Shown in pieces: positions 1 to 8,275 of a stretch of 26,782 nt of DNA. The notes under the pieces were generated by a model. The model saw only the letters and a list, made by a program, of their open reading frames with translations, made no database searches and was not told the DNA's origin. This stretch comes from Chara braunii (Eukaryota; Streptophyta; Charophyceae; Charales; Characeae). Made by a program: the position numbers and the translations under genes. The first letter of the stretch is position 1. Each line of letters starts with the position of its first letter. The stretch spans positions 1,267,431 through 1,294,212 of the forward strand of contig BFEA01000413.1 in the NCBI GenBank assembly GCA_003427395.1, given 5' to 3'.

Positions 1-19
1 GAGAAGATACAAGACGAGT

Positions 20-232
20 TGCATCAACTGGGGCATATTCATCCAAGGAACGTGAATGTTTGACCTCCAAGTAGTTCACAACTACTAACCAGGATTTTGT
101 TTGTATTAGGGAAGGCATGACTTCTTCAATGCAAAGGTGGGGCATATTCATTTGACAACCCTGAATGTGTTCTACCTTCAACTCATAAGCAACTACCAAC
201 CACAGTTTCGGTGTTGTCCTGAAAGGTATGAC
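20..232. repeat. Two-copy ~110-bp tandem repeat
   Basis: The motif GGGGCATATTCAT occurs at 30-42 and 139-151. Both copies continue through similar sequence (GTGAATGT / CTGAATGTG, then CAACTAC..ACCA) and end in GGCATGAC (114-121) and GGTATGAC (225-232), giving a period of 109-111 bp. The copies are diverged. The remaining bases to about 448 are non-coding and show nothing else I recognise, apart from an acceptor-like TTTTGTGTAG ending at 430. Confidence 0.65.
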
Positions 233-490
233 AATTATCACTGAAAACCAGTGACCCATGTACTCTCTTTTGCTTTCTCAAACTCGCATACATGATTGCA
301 CTCATACAGACACATACAAGAAATCATATTGAAAGGAAACATGTTCATATTTTCAATACCTGACTTCTTCATTTTTATTTTCAGACTTGTCGGTTGTTCA
401 TTTCAATTGTTCAGTGTATCCTTTTGTGTAGGGTATGTGGTGATATAATGGTATCTGGTGTGGACTCAAAGGTCATACTTGTTCGAAGAC

Positions 491-1005
491 ATGTCGACAT
501 CGTTTGAAGAGATAGCACGGAATAAGATTCTGAAGTATGCAATGCAAAATGTACACTACAACACGGACAACGAACTGAACGAGATCGGAAAAAGGGTTCC
601 TGAATATTTTTCTCTGCACATCGATGTAGAAGCAACTATTGCTAGTAACATTAAAAAAATGTTAGATGCAAGTGAATTTTTGGACAGCTTTCACTCGTCC
701 CATGATGTGGAAGCTGTGTGTGTTTCGCACACGAATACATATGTTGGTATGAGATCATACAATGTGAATTCAGTTCTCAATTGGCTTTGCATTCAGGAAA
801 ACGTGGACAAATCAAAAAAGAAAAGCACCGGCGAATACACAACTTCTGCGTACAAAAATAAGTTATATTGGACGTTAGGCGACAGTACTATGCGAGATCC
901 ATTTTATCATAACATGTTGAAGCCAGGCATGGATGAAGTGTTATGTTTGTCACAACAGAAGATGCGAGATTATATTTCACCGACATCTGTTGCAAACTTA
1001 CCAGT
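491..1005 (+). CDS. Gene A, first recognisable exon; unknown protein
   Basis: The frame is open from 449 and the first ATG is at 491 (MSTSFEEIARNK). It encodes about 171 residues of ordinary, non-repetitive composition with no domain I recognise, no signal peptide and no membrane segment. Trp, Cys and His are scattered through it (for example VLNWLC and FYHNMLKPGMDE). The frame runs straight into CCAGT|GTAAGT: the GT at 1006 is a perfect donor, and the nominal stop TAA (1007-1009) lies inside that donor, so the exon probably ends at 1005 in phase 2. The base composition is AT-richer than the following 7 kb. An upstream exon may exist, since the frame before 449 meets a TAA at 446. It is collinear with the transposase and protease genes downstream and may belong to the same mobile element. 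Confidence 0.55.
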
Positions 1006-1025
1006 GTAAGTGGTAGAAGGCGTCG

Positions 1026-1114
1026 GCGCGAATACCCTTACAAGGGTATCCGCGCTGGTTTTTGCAGGTGAAAAAGGTTTGACCTAAAGTTTAAGTATAC
1101 CGCGCTAGGCGCGG
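1026..1114. repeat. Two strong GC-rich hairpins at left end of insert
   Basis: GCGCG (1026-1030) pairs with CGCGC (1051-1055), and ATACCCTT (1032-1039) pairs with AAGGGTAT (1042-1049). This gives 13 bp with one mismatch and a 2-nt loop. A second palindrome is CCGCGC (1100-1105) with GCGCGG (1109-1114). Confidence 0.8.
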
Positions 1115-1217
1115 CTGTGTCTGTGGTTACGTTGGCTGGGCGGCTGACTAGAGTAAAGAGTGCGTGGGCGCGCAGGTTTAAGAAGCGTGTGATTCATCCC
1201 TTGATGTTGATTACGAA

Positions 1218-1235
1218 ACCGGCGCGGGCGCCGGT
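1218..1235. repeat. 8-bp perfect palindrome, 2-nt loop
   Basis: ACCGGCGC (1218-1225) is followed by GG and then GCGCCGGT (1228-1235). It belongs to a run of GC palindromes that includes GCGGGCCGGCCCGC at 1719-1732. Confidence 0.8.
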
Positions 1236-2020
1236 CTGTTTATTTTTATTTTTATCCTTATGTTTTTATTTTTGGCTACTCGTGATCAAACTAGGTTCTA
1301 GGGGATATTTTCTTTCGATGGCTACGCTTGACCGAATCGAGCGTGTGTGCGGAAGACGACCCCGACGACGACATCGGCAATGGCGGCGCGACTTCGTGTG
1401 GTGAGCGAGGTGTTGTAGGATGGCACGCAGGGCGATTATGGCACGGTATAAGCAAGCCGGCGCGGCCACTGGGAGCCGCGCGGCCGGTTTGTTGGCCCAA
1501 AGCGCCGCGCCGCACTGCCTTGTATGGTACTCTGCGGGCGTTGGTCTTAGGCTTGGGCTTAGCCCTATAGGTAACGGCATTGGGTTGACGACACGGATGT
1601 CCCGGGATCGAGGCCAGCAGGGCGTCGACGCAGTGACTGCAGCGGAGTGTCGTGGAAGGCATTGATGGGGTTGAGGGCCGTCCGGCTATCCCCCTCTGTT
1701 TTGTTTTCGGGCGCGGCAGCGGGCCGGCCCGCGGGACTGGCGGGGCGCTAGCAGCCCGCTGTTCCCCCATACTATTGTTATTTTATTTTATTTCTCTTTT
1801 TTTTGCTTTAATTGTCGCATCCCAGTTGGGGACGCGAGACGGCGGTGGGGTCGTGTGCAGTGTGTTGTATTCACAGGGTGCTTGAAGTGCAATTACAAAC
1901 AGTTTTCGTAACCGCGCCGGAGCTGCCCAGTTTTTATATACGTATAATTTTTGCTTACCTTTTTCTTAAACCGCGCCCCGTTCTGTCTGGGGACACTGTG
2001 CGGTGGGGGTGGCAGGACCC
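1236..2020. other. Non-coding GC-rich stretch with palindromes and T-rich islands
   Basis: Alternating GC-rich palindromic patches (for example 1456-1500, 1719-1732) and T-rich islands (1240-1275, 1770-1815, 1930-1975). Short open frames lie on both strands with no recognisable protein. Confidence 0.5.
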
Positions 2021-2088
2021 AAGAGCCTAGCTCAGTGGGTACACAGAGGAACTGTTGAAATACAGACTCGTATTCGAGCCCAAATGGT
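2021..2088 (+). ncRNA. Degenerate tRNA(Phe)-like sequence with Pol III A and B boxes
   Basis: TAGCTCAGTGG at 2028-2038 matches the internal A box TRGCNNAGTGG exactly. TATTCGAGCCC at 2071-2081 keeps the TTCGA core of the B box with three mismatches overall. A D-stem CTC/GAG and an anticodon-like loop TTGAAAT, which would read GAA (Phe), lie between them with a short CTG/CAG stem. The acceptor and T stems do not pair, so this is not a working tRNA; it is a tRNA-derived head or relic. It lies 74 bp upstream of the U6-like sequence in the same orientation and could serve it as an internal Pol III promoter; this is inference. Confidence 0.55.
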
Positions 2089-2122
2089 AGAACTTGATGA
2101 GTAAACCCAAATGTTCTGAATT

Positions 2123-2158
2123 GCCTGGGCCGGGGCTGATTGACCCCGTGACCCAGGC
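2123..2158 (+). repeat. Two-tier hairpin between tRNA-like and U6-like sequences
   Basis: GCCTGGG (2123-2129) pairs with CCCAGGC (2152-2158), and GGGG (2132-2135) pairs with CCCC (2144-2147). It ends 3 bp before the U6-like sequence. Confidence 0.7.
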
Positions 2159-2161
2159 TGT

Positions 2162-2250
2162 GTCCTTTGGGACATCCGTTAAAATTGGAACGATACAGAG
2201 AGGATTAGCACGGCCCCGGTGCACCGGTAATCCGCATAAAACGAGAGCGG
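2162..2250 (+). ncRNA. U6 snRNA-like sequence (variant or pseudogene)
   Basis: U6 is the catalytic core RNA of the spliceosome. Here GTCC TTT GGGAC forms the short 5' hairpin, followed by ATCCGTTAAAATTGG and AACGATACAGAGAGGATT. That central block of about 40 bases differs from canonical U6 at only about three positions. The ACAGAGA box that pairs with the 5' splice site and the AGC triad region (GATTAGCACGG) are present. The internal stem-loop differs in sequence from normal U6 but is still a hairpin (CCGG TGCA CCGG, 2216-2227). The tail GCATAAAACGAGA matches the U6 3' region. From 2218 on, identity is about two thirds by eye. No upstream TATA or plant USE element is visible. It could be a transcribed variant, a pseudogene, or the body of a U6-derived SINE. 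Confidence 0.85.
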
Positions 2251-2265
2251 GCCGGCAACCAGGGC

Positions 2266-2270
2266 TTTTT
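2266..2270 (+). terminator. T5 run, possible Pol III terminator
   Basis: TTTTT lies 16 bp past the end of the U6-like homology, the usual kind of Pol III stop signal. Its function is inferred from position only. Confidence 0.35.
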
Positions 2271-2700
2271 CTGTTGAGAGTCGGAGGTTGTCGGACCACG
2301 CTCTGAAGGACCGAGCAGTGGGTGCTGGCACAGCAGAGCGATGGGCAGCGGCTAGCGGAAAGTGGGAAGGTAGGAGGAGATAGCGCAGGGTACAGCAGCG
2401 GATGAACCCGGACGAGGGTGGGCACCGGGTACATGCGGGAAGAAGAGATCGTGAGGGGAGGGATGACGGGTGCAGCGAAGGGCTAGCCAAGTTGTGCATC
2501 GCAGGCGGCAGTGAGGCGGTCGGTGAGGTAGCGGGTAGCGGGCGTGACCAGCAACGAGAGAGGAGGAACGAAGGTTCGGAGGAGGGAATGGACCTGGCCG
2601 CGGGTCCGCGCCTGGTTCATTCGAAGGGAACGACTACGAAGGAGGGGCATAGCTCGTCCATTGCAGGACGGATTTGGGCAGGAGAAAAGGTGTCCCGGGC
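2271..2700. other. GC- and purine-rich non-coding stretch
   Basis: Purine-rich on the plus strand (GGGAGG, GAGGAGG runs). Open frames on both strands are compositional. A weak earlier copy of the 178-bp unit may start near 2530. Nothing else is recognised. Confidence 0.4.
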
Positions 2701-3290
2701 GTTTTAGCCCCGGGCGATTCCGATGGTGAAAGCGGATGGGCAAAAGGTGGAGTGTGGAGTGAGGTATAGGTAAGAGAGAGTGCGCGGGCTATGGCGGGAG
2801 GTGGAAATGGCGGGCATGGATGTTGCGTAGTTTACTCGATTCCTAACATAATCGGGTGGTTCTAGATGCTAGTCGGGGGTTATGGCCTATTGCGAGCACG
2901 ATCACGGAGTTAGTTTTAGCATAAAGTTAGTAGAATAGGAGTAAGGAAGAAAGGTTAATGCGCCGGGCTATGGCGGAAGGGGAGTGAACAAAAGAGAAAT
3001 TATGTTAGTTCGACAGTCTCTCTGCCGTTTTTGGCGAGTGGAGATTCGAAGTAGGGGTTTCTGCCCCGGGCGACTACGATTGTGGCACCAAATTTGGGGT
3101 TAGTAGGGTGTGAGTAAAGTTAGTAAGAAGAAGCACTGCGTGGAGTTATGGAGGGAGGACGACGGTCGGGAAGGAAGTTCGTTCGAAACACCCGTTCCGT
3201 AACGAAAACGGGCAAAGGAGAGAGATGGGTAGGGGTTCTTAGATGGGGCGAAGTAGACTGTGGTGTTAGATTGCAGTGTTAGTGGGTAAA
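2701..3290. repeat. 178-bp tandem repeat, 3 to 4 diverged copies
   Basis: Two anchors keep exactly the same period. GCGCGGGCTATGGCGGG-like motifs start at 2782, 2960 and 3138. CCCCGGGCGA-like motifs start at 2708, 2886 (weak), 3064 and 3242. All spacings are 178 bp. Copies share GTTAGTA and GTAAG-AAG sections between the anchors. This is a small satellite-like array inside the insert. Confidence 0.75.
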
Positions 3291-5010
3291 TTTTGAGTTG
3301 CGACAGGTGGGGGCTGCGCCCGAGTGGTGGGCCATTTTAACGTGACGAGAATCTTCCCATGTTTTGGGGAAGATTCATCTTTTTATATATATATATATGA
3401 ACACTTGAAGGAAAGACGAATCGGATGGTGTAGTCGAATCTGGAGGATGGAGCGAGGTGAGAACGAAAGAGGTGACGGAGAAAAAGAGGGGATTGCGCGT
3501 TGGAAGGGAGGTTGAACAGGGGGGGGGGGGGAATCTGACCACGTTTACGACTGGGTTCGTTCGATTTTCATATTCTCTGCAAAAATAAGTAGGGGGGAGC
3601 CGGTCGCAGGGTAGAAGCTTACCTGTTGATCGATGAGTCTGCGGAGGGGAACAGAGTAGGGGCTCCTTTGTGAGTCTGTAGGCGCCCGTAGGAAGGGGCG
3701 TGCTCATTGGTGTNTGTCCGAGCGTGGTTGTGTGTCGTGCCCAGTGGCCGAAATTCGACTAAGGCGGCACCCTTTGGCTGTCGAGCAGCGAAGAGTCTGG
3801 AACGAACTCAACGAGGGCGAGAGTTGTTATGACGAGGCAACCCAGAGATGAGACTTACCTGTAGACTGGTGGGNTGTACTGTGCGTCCGGCTGGTCCCGT
3901 CATTGCAGGGTGCAATGTGCCATTACTAAGCTGTTGATGACACTTCAGATAAGAGGAGGCAGTGATCGTGCGCACCGTCCCGACTTATACTGATTCAACG
4001 TTGCAAGTTGTTGCGGTATCGGTTTCTTGTGGTGCACGNAGCTCACTGNTACATGGGCGGTGTNACTAACCTTNGGGCTTCGTGCAGCTGCTAGAGGCTG
4101 CTGTTGTGTTCCGGCGTGAGCAGAACACCCCAGCGGGTGAAAGGCGACCCCTCCCGGGCTGTGTAGGGGCAGGGCGGCCAACAGTAAACAGCGTAGGGGA
4201 CTGTGGACTGCGGTGAAAGATTGTGGATTGTTGACCACGGGTTGTGGCAAGTACTCCCGTCGGTTATGGGGGACGTCTACTGATTGGTCATTGTGTATGG
4301 CTACCAACTACCCCCGGGTGAGTGTTAACTCCTGCAATTTGTAGGCAGATGCAGCTGCGAGTGAGCCAGGGAGAGGTCTTGAAACTTAGGGAGGTGGTCA
4401 GGCTGGACGAGAAAAGAGGTTGGTACTGCGGTTTAGGAGGTCGGCAAAGGGTTGACCGTGACAGTTTGACTTCAGGGGCTGACCAAGCTGTGACATTGGC
4501 TACCATTGCGGGGCCCTTAGGCGCACCCAGATATCAAGGCCCTCTCCTGCGAGACTGAGAGCACCTTTCCTGGATATGAGAGACTCAAACCCTTCTCTTC
4601 CTGCCTCCCTTACTCTAAGTCTAGTCTATTGGTTCTAAGAGGAAGGCGGCAGGCGGGATTGCAACCCGTAGGTCCGCATTAGGACTCTGTGGGGAGTCCA
4701 CCCACCGATTGCGGGAGCTCTGCCGGGACTCAGGAGGAGTTCTGGAGGCAGGGAATCGTCAGGTAAACCATTTTCATCTGTACAACCTACTACCACCCAT
4801 GTTTGCCTACCTCCCTGTAGTATGATTGCCGTATGCATGTGTTGTCCCTATGATTTTTGCTTTCGCTTCAAGATATAATCAGACTAAAGGAAAAAAAATG
4901 TGTGAGAGTGAAGTTCAAGTTCCTTCTTTATTCTGACTGAAAGCAGACAAAGGGATAAACTGGGGGAAGGTGGGAGAAAGACAGTTTTGCGTGCGTTTGG
5001 AAGGGTCAAC
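3291..5010. other. Non-coding stretch with six ambiguous bases
   Basis: Contains (TA)n at about 3384-3398, a G run at 3519-3531, and N at 3714, 3874, 4039, 4049, 4064 and 4074. CTTACCTG occurs at 3618-3625 and ACTTACCTG at 3853-3861. Read on the minus strand these are CAGGTAAG(T) splice-donor sequences; on the plus strand they resemble the U1 snRNA 5' end. A hairpin GGACTC...GAGTCC lies at about 4682-4699. No protein gene is supported. Confidence 0.45.
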
Positions 5011-5015
5011 GAAAG

Positions 5016-5677
5016 CCTGAGCATTGTTTCTACTGTGAATGGCTCAGGGTTGTTGTTTATTTGGCTGTTTTCTGAAGGACCAGGCATTGTATCTACCGTG
5101 AATGGCCTGGTTGCTATGTTTATTTAGTTGTTTTCTGGAGTACCATGCACTGTTTCTACTGTGAATGGTCTGTTTACTCTAGTTAACTTGGAGGATTTGC
5201 CTGATTGAAGGGGTTTAAATTCTTATTTATTCTGAGGGAAGGATTTTTGGTCTAAGGCTAAGCATTGTTTCCATGGTGAATGGTTTAGCCTGAAAACCAC
5301 GCACATAAATTAAACTGAGTATAAAGGAAAATACATTATGTATATTTGCATGTGAACTGGCAGCTGGACATTGTTTCTACTGTGAATGGTCAGAGAAAAG
5401 GGAAAATACAGAGTATAAATGGAAATAGCTTGGGCAAGCTGAACATTGATTCTACTGTGAATGGTTCAGTACCCTGCCCATATTTGTCTTTTCTTTTGAA
5501 AACAAAGTCAGAGAAATACTAAATCTTTGGATATTAAACACCTCAGGGCGACTAGGCATTGTTTCCATGGCGAATGACCTAATCATCTGCCCAAAAGAAG
5601 AGAGAAGTAGTTGTGCAACTTGTTCGTATATATCATAAAGACAAGTTGGGCATTGTTTCCATGACGAATGGTCCAGC
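5016..5677 (+). repeat. Array of eight hairpins with constant loop and co-varying stems
   Basis: Eight copies of ATT + 12-nt loop + AAT + G start near 5016, 5079, 5143, 5256, 5364, 5439, 5553 and 5645. Loops are all 12 nt and of one type: GTTTCTACTGTG, GTATCTACCGTG, GATTCTACTGTG, GTTTCCATGGTG, GTTTCCATGACG and similar. The flanking arms differ between copies but pair within each copy: CCTGAGC/GCTCAGG, ACCAGGC/GCCTGGT, GGCTAAGC/GTTTAGCC (one G-U), CTGAAC/GTTCAG, GTTGGGC/GTCCAGC (two G-U), TAGGC/G-CCTA. Copy 3 pairs poorly and copy 5 needs a bulge. An unpaired G sits between the inner 3 bp and the outer stem in most copies. Copies are 63-114 bp apart with unrelated spacers. Compensating arm changes indicate that structure, not sequence, is conserved. 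Confidence 0.85.
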
Positions 5678-5884
5678 TCTATGTCTTATGTAAGATGGGT
5701 ATAAGGATTCAAGGACTTGAAGATTCATGAACTATCTATATGGAATGAACTTGGGATGGTGAGAGTACTTACATTTGTGGTTTGGTTTGCATGTGACTGG
5801 ATGGGATGGTTAGTCTGTTTGGATTTCAGTATTATAGGTAGTTGCTTTAGTTGCTCGCCACGTGCTAGAGCCATAGGAGTTAGT

Positions 5885-5947
5885 GTCAATTCCTGCATTT
5901 TCTGAAATAACTTTTTTTTACTTAGGTCAATTCCTGCATTTTCTGAG
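5885..5947. repeat. Short direct repeat, 21 bp
   Basis: GTCAATTCCTGCATTTTCTG is repeated at about 5884-5904 and 5927-5947, 43 bp apart. It lies between the two hairpin arrays. Confidence 0.7.
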
Positions 5948-5964
5948 ATTTTTTCTTATACTTG

Positions 5965-6540
5965 GCTTTGTAAAAATCTTGGCAAGCTACTTTTCCTACG
6001 GGAAGCGCTGCGAAATTTCTGCAAATCCAAGAAGCTAGTTAACTTTTGACTTATCAGAGTTCAACTTGTCTTTTCCATATATGAGTTAGTATAAATCTAG
6101 GAAGTCTCCCTTTGTAAAGGGAGAGCTGCCCACCAAATTTTTACTAATTCAGGGAGTTAGACAAAATTGGACTTTGAGAAGTCAAAGTTATTCTTAAGTT
6201 CTGGAACTCGCTTTGTATAAATTCTGGGAGAGCACTTTTCTAAAGGGAGTGCTGCCGAAATTTCTGCAAAATTGATAAGTTAGTTAAATCTAATTTAAAT
6301 TGAACTCAAGTTTGTCTTGTGAGTTCAAATCTGACTTAGTATAAATCTGGGAAGTCACCTTTTGTAAAGGGAGTGCTGCCAAAATTTTTATTTAATCAGG
6401 GAATTAGACAAAATATAATTTCCCCGGAATTAGAGATTATTTCTGCTCTCATATCCGGGCTTATATAAATTCTGGAAAGACATTTTTCTTACGGGAAGCG
6501 CTGCTGAAATTTTCTTAGTTTACAGGACATAGATTATATT
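5965..6540 (+). repeat. ~124-bp tandem array, five copies, each with paired hairpins
   Basis: Units begin with a TAAAAATCT / TATAAATCT / TATAAATTCT motif near 5965, 6085, 6210, 6335 and 6459, followed by a hairpin and then GCTGCC-AAATTT. The hairpin stems differ yet pair: TCTCCCTTT (6105-6113) with AAAGGGAGA (6116-6124); AGCACT (6231-6236) with AGTGCT (6248-6253); AGC...CTTTT with GGAAG...GCT in copy 1. Copies 4 and 5 pair less well. A second hairpin of unrelated sequence follows in several units: ACTTTGA/TCAAAGT in copy 2, TTGAACTC/GAGTTCAA in copy 3, CCCGGA/TCCGGG in copy 4. The array starts about 290 bp after the first hairpin array ends. Confidence 0.75.
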
Positions 6541-8000
6541 TTGACAGGTGGTGATTCAGGCGATCCACCCACAATAGGGGAGATTCTGCAGTTGGTCTAC
6601 CTTTGGCTTAAACACTGACTTAAAAGTAGACTTAGGTTTAGCTTATAAGGAGATTTTGAGTGAGGATGTATTATGGAGTTGTATTCTCTATACACTTATG
6701 ATCTTAGTTTGGGGATTCGTCTGTCATGTGTTACAGGTCCTTTTGATCATTTGATCAAAGTTCAGGGCTAGATCCAGCTTGATCCCTTGAGGATCGCTTA
6801 CTGTTATCACTGATAACACGTCGGTTGTCGATTCGTCGGTCTACGACTCAATTTCAACTCTCCCTCCACACTCAACCTAAAAGGCTTTAGCCCTGGTGAT
6901 TTCGCTGTTTTATTAAGGTTTCACCCAGACTTTTATTGAATGGTCATTTAACAAAGGTGCTAAGTATTTAATTAAGGTTGGTTGGACAGGAGGTTAGGGG
7001 CTTCCATGGCTAAAGCGAGGGGTATGAGTGTCGAAGATGGTTGGGGTTGACTCTGTGTAGCGCGTGGGCTGTTGATTTGACTCGTTGATATGATTGCAGG
7101 TATGGTTGTGGTTCAGACTCTGGATGTGATTGCGTGCGATTACATACTTATATAGCTGAAAGGAGCCCCACTGTGACTGTGAGAAGTGATCGCCCTATAT
7201 AACTAATCCTTATATATTTATAAGTGCCCTGAGTATTCGAGAGGCCTACTGCAGTTGTGCATAAGGGTTAACCGGATTATGGCTTGAGAGGAGAGGAAGA
7301 CCCTCTGTTATCTTTTACTCTTTGGAGTTTTTATAGTGGGACGTTATAGTCCGTGGCAGCCGTCAAAGTCAAACCCCTTGATGTTCGATTGCCACGACAG
7401 CTTAAAGTTGTCTACTCAACCCCTGTGCACAGGGTGCAGAAGAGGGTGTGGTCTTCAACCGCGCTTGGCGGTTGTCCAGCATCGAGAGATTAATCCTCAA
7501 GGCGCGTGTCAGCCAACACTTGAGTGTTGAACGCGACCCTCGAGATTAATGAGGATCGCCTGAGTATGGGTACTACATAGTACGCCATTGTCGCGACTGC
7601 CTGCGTACGCTTGCATTGCAAGTCGATATGAGTTAGTCCTGCGTCCACGCGATTTTATATCGAGTCTCACGCGCAACGCCTATTCGATTTCCGCATTGGA
7701 AAGTTATGGGTCAGCTACCGAGGGGTTAGGAGCGTTGTCGTGTTGTTTTGTGTTATGTCGTTTCGTGTGTGTGTGTGTGTGTGTTGTCGTCTTGTGTTTG
7801 TTAGAGTGGTGTGCGTGTGGTGTGTGGGATGCGTCCTAGTCGACCGACGATGGGCCTCGCTTGGGACTTCAGCGCCCCTAGATGTCGGTTCGTGTGCGGG
7901 TCCGACAGAGGCGTATTACCGCGCATATCCCCTATGCTACAGCGAACGAGAAACGCCCTCGGATGGTCCACCTCTGCGATTGCAACTGATTAGCTTTCGT
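6541..8000. other. Non-coding remainder of insert
   Basis: Contains TGATCA/GATC-rich inverted repeats near 6745-6795, TGTTATCACTGATAACA near 6803-6819, (GT)n at 7765-7784, and a weak tRNA-like pair of boxes (TAGTCCGTGG near 7347 and GTTCGATTGCC near 7384). Complementary patches lie around 7485-7555. No protein gene is supported. Confidence 0.4.
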
Positions 8001-8030
8001 ACTGTGGATTGGTAGCTCGGCGGGGATACG

Positions 8031-8260
8031 CCCGAAGGGAGGTGATAGCTCCCGTAAGGTGTAGGTAAGTTGTGCCTCGCGTAGGCCCTATCCTGTCGTA
8101 GGGGCTCGCGAGAGGTATGGCTGGCGCACTCAGCCGGAGCGGCGTGCGGAAGCTCCACATGTATAATTTCCTGACGAGGAAAACTCCTACGTGACGTGGT
8201 CGGGAGGGTCCCACGCTGCCCCCGTGCGGTGCCTGACCGGTGCGCTCGACAACGGGGTCG
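8031..8260 (+). repeat. Hairpin cluster at right end of insert
   Basis: At least four hairpins are seen in about 150 bp. GGGAG (8037-8041) pairs with CTCCC (8049-8053). CTCGCG (8076-8081) pairs with CGCGAG (8107-8112), with GCCCTA (8085-8090) nested against TAGGGGC (8099-8105). GGAGC (8136-8140) pairs with GCTCC (8152-8156), and TTTCC (8167-8171) pairs with GGAAA (8178-8182). Confidence 0.7.
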
Positions 8261-8275
8261 AATATGTTATTTTAG

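Larger units (their letters stand above)
1006..8275. other. 7.3-kb non-coding, hairpin-rich segment interrupting gene A
   Basis: The segment begins at the GTAAGT donor (1006) and ends at the acceptor-like TTATTTTAG (8271-8275). Its GC-rich ends (about 1020-3500 and 7340-8260) contrast with the AT-rich gene A sequence on both sides. No reading frame inside it looks like protein: frames are short, overlap on both strands, and encode low-complexity Arg/Gly/Pro text. I saw no pair of long terminal repeats, no primer-binding site I trust, and no reverse transcriptase. It holds a tRNA-like and U6-like pair, a 178-bp tandem array, two families of repeated hairpins and many single hairpins. Either a large element sits in a gene A intron, or the segment is the intron. 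A CGAATA hexamer lies near both ends (1029-1034 and 8260-8265) and is a weak candidate target duplication. Confidence 0.6.

Noticed and set aside
1007-1009. TAA as the true stop of gene A
   Set aside because: It lies inside a perfect GTAAGT donor and related-looking coding sequence resumes after the insert.
5016-5677. CRISPR array
   Set aside because: Repeats are short, irregularly spaced (63-114 bp) and diverged in the arms, no cas genes are present, and the DNA is eukaryotic.
5965-6540. U5 snRNA copies (TATAAATCT and CCTTTT...AAAG resemble U5)
   Set aside because: Only short words match; the U5 invariant loop and its spacing are absent, and the tandem-repeat explanation suffices.
7343-7400. 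tRNA gene
   Set aside because: A- and B-box-like words occur, but no cloverleaf stems pair.
1006-8275. LTR retrotransposon or its non-autonomous derivative
   Set aside because: No matching long repeats at the two ends, no convincing primer-binding site or polypurine tract, and no gag/pol remnant found by eye.
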